Both the position numbers and the translations under genes were made by a program. The notes under the pieces are model-generated. The model searched no databases. It saw only the letters and a program-made list of their open reading frames with translations, and was not told the DNA's origin. Source: DUEN01 sp024277095 (GTDB lineage Bacteria; Chloroflexota; Anaerolineae; DUEN01). From it: a stretch of DNA of 7,196 nucleotides. Of the stretch, positions 4,802 to 7,196 are shown one piece after another; position 1 is the first letter of the stretch; every line of letters begins with the position of its first letter. The stretch spans positions 1 through 7,196 of the forward strand of contig JAJRVX010000022.1 of NCBI GenBank assembly GCA_024277095.1, written 5' to 3'.

Positions 4802-6181
4802 ATGACGCGATCCGATTCCGAGCCGCGCAAACACCGATTCCGCCGCATATATCCCGGGCATCCCTTCGCCGCACCCGGGCACCTGGCCGGGCTGGCCAAC
4901 CCGATCGTCTGGGCCCGGCTGGCGCGCCGTCCCGCCCGACTTCTCCGCTGGCTCTACGCACCCCCTTCCGTGGAAGACCGCAACCTCCGCAACGTGCTGG
5001 CAGACGGCGTAGGGGTGGGGCTGGCCACCGGGATCGGCTCCTTTCTGCCGATCTTCCTGGTGCGCCTGGGGGCATCGGACTTCCTGATCGGGTTGCTCAC
5101 CGCCATGCCCGCGCTCACCGGGATGTTCCTGGCCATGCCGACGGGGCGATTCCTGTCCCGGCAACGTCGGATCGTGCCCTGGCTCTCCTACGCCCGGTTC
5201 CTGGTCCTCTCCTGTTACATGCTGACCGGGTTGGTCCCCTTCCTCTTCTCCACCCACCGGGCTGAGGCCATCCTCCTGATCTGGGCGCTGGCCACGGTCC
5301 CCCAGACCATCGTCTCCGTATCCTTCACTGTGGTCATGGGAGCGGTGGCGGGGCCGCGAGGGCGATTCACCCTGATGAGCCGGAGGTGGTCCATCCTGGG
5401 GTTGACCAGCGCGCTCGCCGCGTTCATCGCCGGACAGGCGCTGGAGACGATGGCCTTCCCCCTGAACTATCAGATCATCTTTCTGAGCGCCGCGGCGGGG
5501 GGGCTGATCAGCCTGTACTTCTCGGCCCACATCGAGCTGCCCGATCAGGAAATGCCGCCTCCACCGCCGAAGGGACAGCCCCTGGCCCGGCGGCTGCGGA
5601 ACGGCCTTCGCCAGGTCCTGGACAACCGGGAGTTCGTCCGCTTCCTGACCGCCCAATTCGTGTTCCGATGGGGGTTGATGCTGCCCATACCGCTCATCCC
5701 CATCTACTGGGTGCGCCAGGTGGGGGCGAGCGACAGCTGGATCGGCATCCTGAATACCACCCAGAGCGCCATCGTGCTGATCGCCTATTTCCTCTGGAAC
5801 CGGATCTCCCGGCGATGGGGCAAGCGATTCACCCTGTTGGCGTCTACGCTGGGGGTCAGCCTGTACCCGGCCCTGACCGCCTTGACCGGAAGCCCAGAGC
5901 CCCTGATCCTCCTCGTGGCGCTGTTCGGGGCCTTCCGCGCCGGCATGAACCTGGTCTTCTTCGACTTGGCCCTGGCCACCTGCCCGGAGCGCGACCAGCC
6001 CTTCTACATCGGCATTTACCAGACCACGAACTACGTCGCCACCTTCCTGGCCCCTCTCCTGGGCACGATCCTCTCCACGTATGTCGGGATCGTTCCGGCG
6101 CTGATGACCGGGGCCGGGCTGGGCCTCTTCGGATTCATCCTGCTGGCCATATTGCACGTGAGCCAGGCGGAGGCACCGTAA
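4802..6181 (+). CDS. Major facilitator superfamily (MFS) transporter, 459 residues
   Basis: This is a cytoplasmic-membrane secondary transporter of unknown substrate. A long basic N-terminal cytoplasmic tail (residues 1-60, MTRSDSEPRKHRFRRIYPGH and on) precedes about 12 membrane segments in two halves. Segments of the first half run from about 64 to 240; the second half starts near 280. The halves are joined by a loop with a proline run (PPPPPK, 252-257) and many arginines. LGASDFLIGLLTAMPALTGM (89-108) and the second-half echo VGASDSWIGILNTTQS (307-322) show the internal duplication of MFS proteins. NRISRRWGKRF (333-343) is a motif-A-like loop. I chose the ATG at 4802 because a promoter ends just before it. 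The frame is open upstream to 4613, but that stretch translates the hairpin repeat. It shows no obvious sequence similarity to the divergent MFS protein, so a recent duplication is unlikely. Confidence 0.9.
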   Translation: MTRSDSEPRKHRFRRIYPGHPFAAPGHLAGLANPIVWARLARRPARLLRWLYAPPSVEDRNLRNVLADGVGVGLATGIGSFLPIFLVRLGASDFLIGLLTAMPALTGMFLAMPTGRFLSRQRRIVPWLSYARFLVLSCYMLTGLVPFLFSTHRAEAILLIWALATVPQTIVSVSFTVVMGAVAGPRGRFTLMSRRWSILGLTSALAAFIAGQALETMAFPLNYQIIFLSAAAGGLISLYFSAHIELPDQEMPPPPPKGQPLARRLRNGLRQVLDNREFVRFLTAQFVFRWGLMLPIPLIPIYWVRQVGASDSWIGILNTTQSAIVLIAYFLWNRISRRWGKRFTLLASTLGVSLYPALTALTGSPEPLILLVALFGAFRAGMNLVFFDLALATCPERDQPFYIGIYQTTNYVATFLAPLLGTILSTYVGIVPALMTGAGLGLFGFILLAILHVSQAEAP

Positions 6182-6260
6182 GCTTCCGCAGGTTCGTTTG
6201 CGGGATTATAGCATCTGTCAGCGGGGGGAGCAATCCGATCTCATCCAAAGCAGTGCATCC

Positions 6261-6338
6261 AAAAGGGGAGAAGGGCTTCTTCCGGAGGGGCTCCGTCCCT
6301 CCGGGCCTCCCCACAGCAGAGGCAACGGCATTTCTCAG
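6261..6338 (-). repeat. Intergenic hairpin repeat, copy 3 (inverted, shortened)
   Basis: Read on the minus strand, this begins with the same leading end as copy 1 (CTGAGAAATG then TTGCCTCTGCTGTGGGGA), 31/34 identical over 6338-6305. It continues into hairpin A: CCGGAGGG (6282-6289) with CCCTCCGG (6297-6304), 7-nt loop. After about 25 more related bases the likeness stops; hairpins B and C are absent. It lies about 80 bp after the stop of the plus-strand MFS gene, so the stem could also slow read-through, but it has no T tract on that strand. The opposite orientation to copy 1 supports a dispersed element and not a gene-bound signal. Confidence 0.7.
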
Positions 6339-6365
6339 GCATGCTCCAAGAGACGGGTGGATCAT

Positions 6366-6394
6366 TTGACGCCCGATCCTCCCACTGCTACAAT
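6366..6394 (+). promoter_or_regulatory. Strong sigma70-type promoter, about 305 nt upstream of the lipoprotein gene
   Basis: TTGACG (6366-6371, five of six consensus bases) and TACAAT (6389-6394, five of six) are separated by exactly 17 bp, the best housekeeping promoter match in the window. Transcription would begin near 6401. The next clear gene start downstream on this strand is at 6706, so the promoter probably serves the ABC lipoprotein gene through a long leader, or a small RNA of its own. Confidence 0.6.
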
Positions 6395-6705
6395 TCTGCC
6401 GGCGGCGCAACAGCACCGGCGCTGTATGCAAATCCTCTCTCCAGGGCGTGTCTGCATCCTTTCACAGCGAACACAGTTCATCGACAAGGGCCCCGTCTGC
6501 GTCCGCAAGCCCGGGCGATCGAAATGACGCCTTCCTCGGCCACACGCCCCGGGGAGGACGTCTCGGCCCTTCGGACACGCCCTCGGGCCGGATGAAGAAC
6601 CACGGTGTGTTCCCCCCTCACCCATCGTCGGGCTTATCGGTCAACGCTCTCACTACGCTCCCCCAAACCCATCCAGTCACACGAATCAAGAGGAAGGAGG
6701 ACCCC
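6395..6705 (+). other. Long untranslated leader or small-RNA region before the lipoprotein gene
   Basis: About 305 nt lie between the predicted transcription start and the lipoprotein ATG. Short frames here on both strands look like chance: biased composition, no ribosome-binding site, no family likeness. A stem close to the predicted 5' end pairs ACAGC (6410-6414) with GCTGT (6421-6425), extended by GCA (6407-6409) with TGC (6427-6429) across a bulge. Further stems are possible around 6525-6590, where GGCCC and GGGCC recur. I recognise no known riboswitch, tRNA or T-box motif. The last bases hold the AGGAAGGAGG ribosome-binding site (6690-6700) of the lipoprotein. Confidence 0.35.
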
Positions 6706-7196
6706 ATGCGTACTCCAGGTAGCTTCTGGCGTATCGGTCTCGCTCTCGTCCTGGTGAGCACGTTGGCGCTCGTCGCCTCCTGTGCTCCGCAGGCCGCCCC
6801 CGGAGCCGCGCCGGCCGCCGCCCCGGCGGAGGAAAAGGCCGCAGAAGCCGTCACGGAGGCCGAGGAGAAGGCCCCGACATACGGGGGAACGCTGACCGTC
6901 GCGCTCCACGGGGAGATCGACAAGCTCGACCCGCACCAGAGCGTGACGATCGTGGGCTTCCAGGTGCAGCAGAACATCGTCGAGTCGCTGGTGACCGCCA
7001 ACGTCACCCTGGATGGCGTGGACCCGGAGCTGGCGACGGACTGGACGATCTCCGATGACGGCCTGACCTACACGTTCAAACTGCGCCAGGGCGTCAAATT
7101 CCACAACGGCAAGGAGTTCAAGGCCGAGGACGTGATCTACTCCTTCAATCGGATCATGGATCCCGACTTCCCGGCCGCGGATCGCTCCGACCTGGA
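6706..7196 (+). CDS. ABC transporter solute-binding lipoprotein, peptide/SBP family 5, N-terminal part
   Basis: This is the extracytoplasmic binding protein of an oligopeptide-, nickel- or oligosaccharide-type ABC importer (SBP_bac_5). It captures substrate outside the membrane and hands it to the permease. The first 163 codons are present; the window edge cuts it at roughly one third of the family's usual 500-600 residues. Residues 1-25 form a signal peptide (basic start, hydrophobic core LALVLVSTLALVAS), ending in lipobox VASC, so Cys26 should be lipidated. An Ala/Pro/Glu-rich linker (27-56) tethers the domain. The family start YGGTLTVAL (58-66), the signature region PELATDWTISDDGLTYTFKL and then RQGVKFHNGKEFKAEDVIYS are clear. 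The ATG at 6706 has a strong GGAGG site 5 bases upstream. The permease and ATPase genes would be expected downstream, outside the window. Confidence 0.93.
   Translation, partial: MRTPGSFWRIGLALVLVSTLALVASCAPQAAPGAAPAAAPAEEKAAEAVTEAEEKAPTYGGTLTVALHGEIDKLDPHQSVTIVGFQVQQNIVESLVTANVTLDGVDPELATDWTISDDGLTYTFKLRQGVKFHNGKEFKAEDVIYSFNRIMDPDFPAADRSDL

Noticed and set aside
4475..6157. 560-codon open frame on the minus strand opposite the second MFS gene
   Set aside because: It is rich in Gly, Gln, Arg, Asp and Pro with no domain, and it lies exactly over a clear membrane-protein gene. It is the usual antisense frame produced by GC-rich third positions.
3065..6338. CRISPR array or insertion sequence
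   Set aside because: The repeats are few, differently oriented and far apart with genes between them. No transposase or Cas gene is present.
6362..6625. 87-codon minus-strand frame with several cysteines (CVRC, RRCCCC) in the lipoprotein leader
   Set aside because: The cysteines do not form a spaced metal-binding motif, there is no ribosome-binding site, and the frame overlaps a good opposite-strand promoter.

Overview
The window comes from a GC-rich bacterial chromosome with Shine-Dalgarno-led genes. The gene families (a GH172/DUF2961 hydrolase, two divergent MFS permeases, an Ala/Pro-linked lipoprotein of the peptide-binding SBP family, and hsp20 beside groES-groEL) would suit a Chloroflexota lineage. 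That assignment is inference from family flavour only; there is no rRNA or other decisive marker.

Layout. Positions 1-1138 hold a protein-folding block on the minus strand, transcribed right to left: hsp20, groES and the first 61 codons of groEL, which leaves the window. Upstream of hsp20 (1215-1253) lie four hexamers C(A/G)TTAG spaced exactly 11 bp apart, ending 9 bp before a plausible -10. No CIRCE or HAIR element is visible, so this array is the best local candidate for the heat-shock or stress control site. Positions 1331-1795 (minus) encode a small ACT-domain protein with a 10-base C tract inside the reading frame. Positions 1918-3015 (minus) encode a cytoplasmic GH172 (DUF2961) glycosidase with the family's conserved glutamate motifs. 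Upstream of it on the same strand, 3298-4464 encodes an MFS permease. A second, unrelated-looking MFS permease is divergent at 4802-6181 (plus). The right edge (6706-7196, plus) is the first part of an extracytoplasmic lipoprotein for oligopeptide-type ABC uptake.

Non-coding content. Three of the gaps around the MFS genes (3016-3297, 4465-4801, 6182-6705) carry copies of one family of hairpin-rich intergenic repeat. Two copies have three stem-loops in the same order. A third copy is inverted and shortened, and is 31/34 identical to the first over its leading end. One copy sits between divergent gene starts, so the family cannot be just gene terminators. Two good sigma70-type promoters stand out. 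One is placed so that transcription would begin at the ATG of the second MFS gene (leaderless). The other lies about 305 nt upstream of the lipoprotein gene and implies a long leader or a small RNA.

Functional reading. The folding genes form a likely stress operon. The GH172 gene and its neighbouring permease may be a small sugar-handling pair, and the lipoprotein probably begins a peptide or oligosaccharide ABC transporter operon. I see no CRISPR array, tRNA, rRNA, intact transposase or phage gene.
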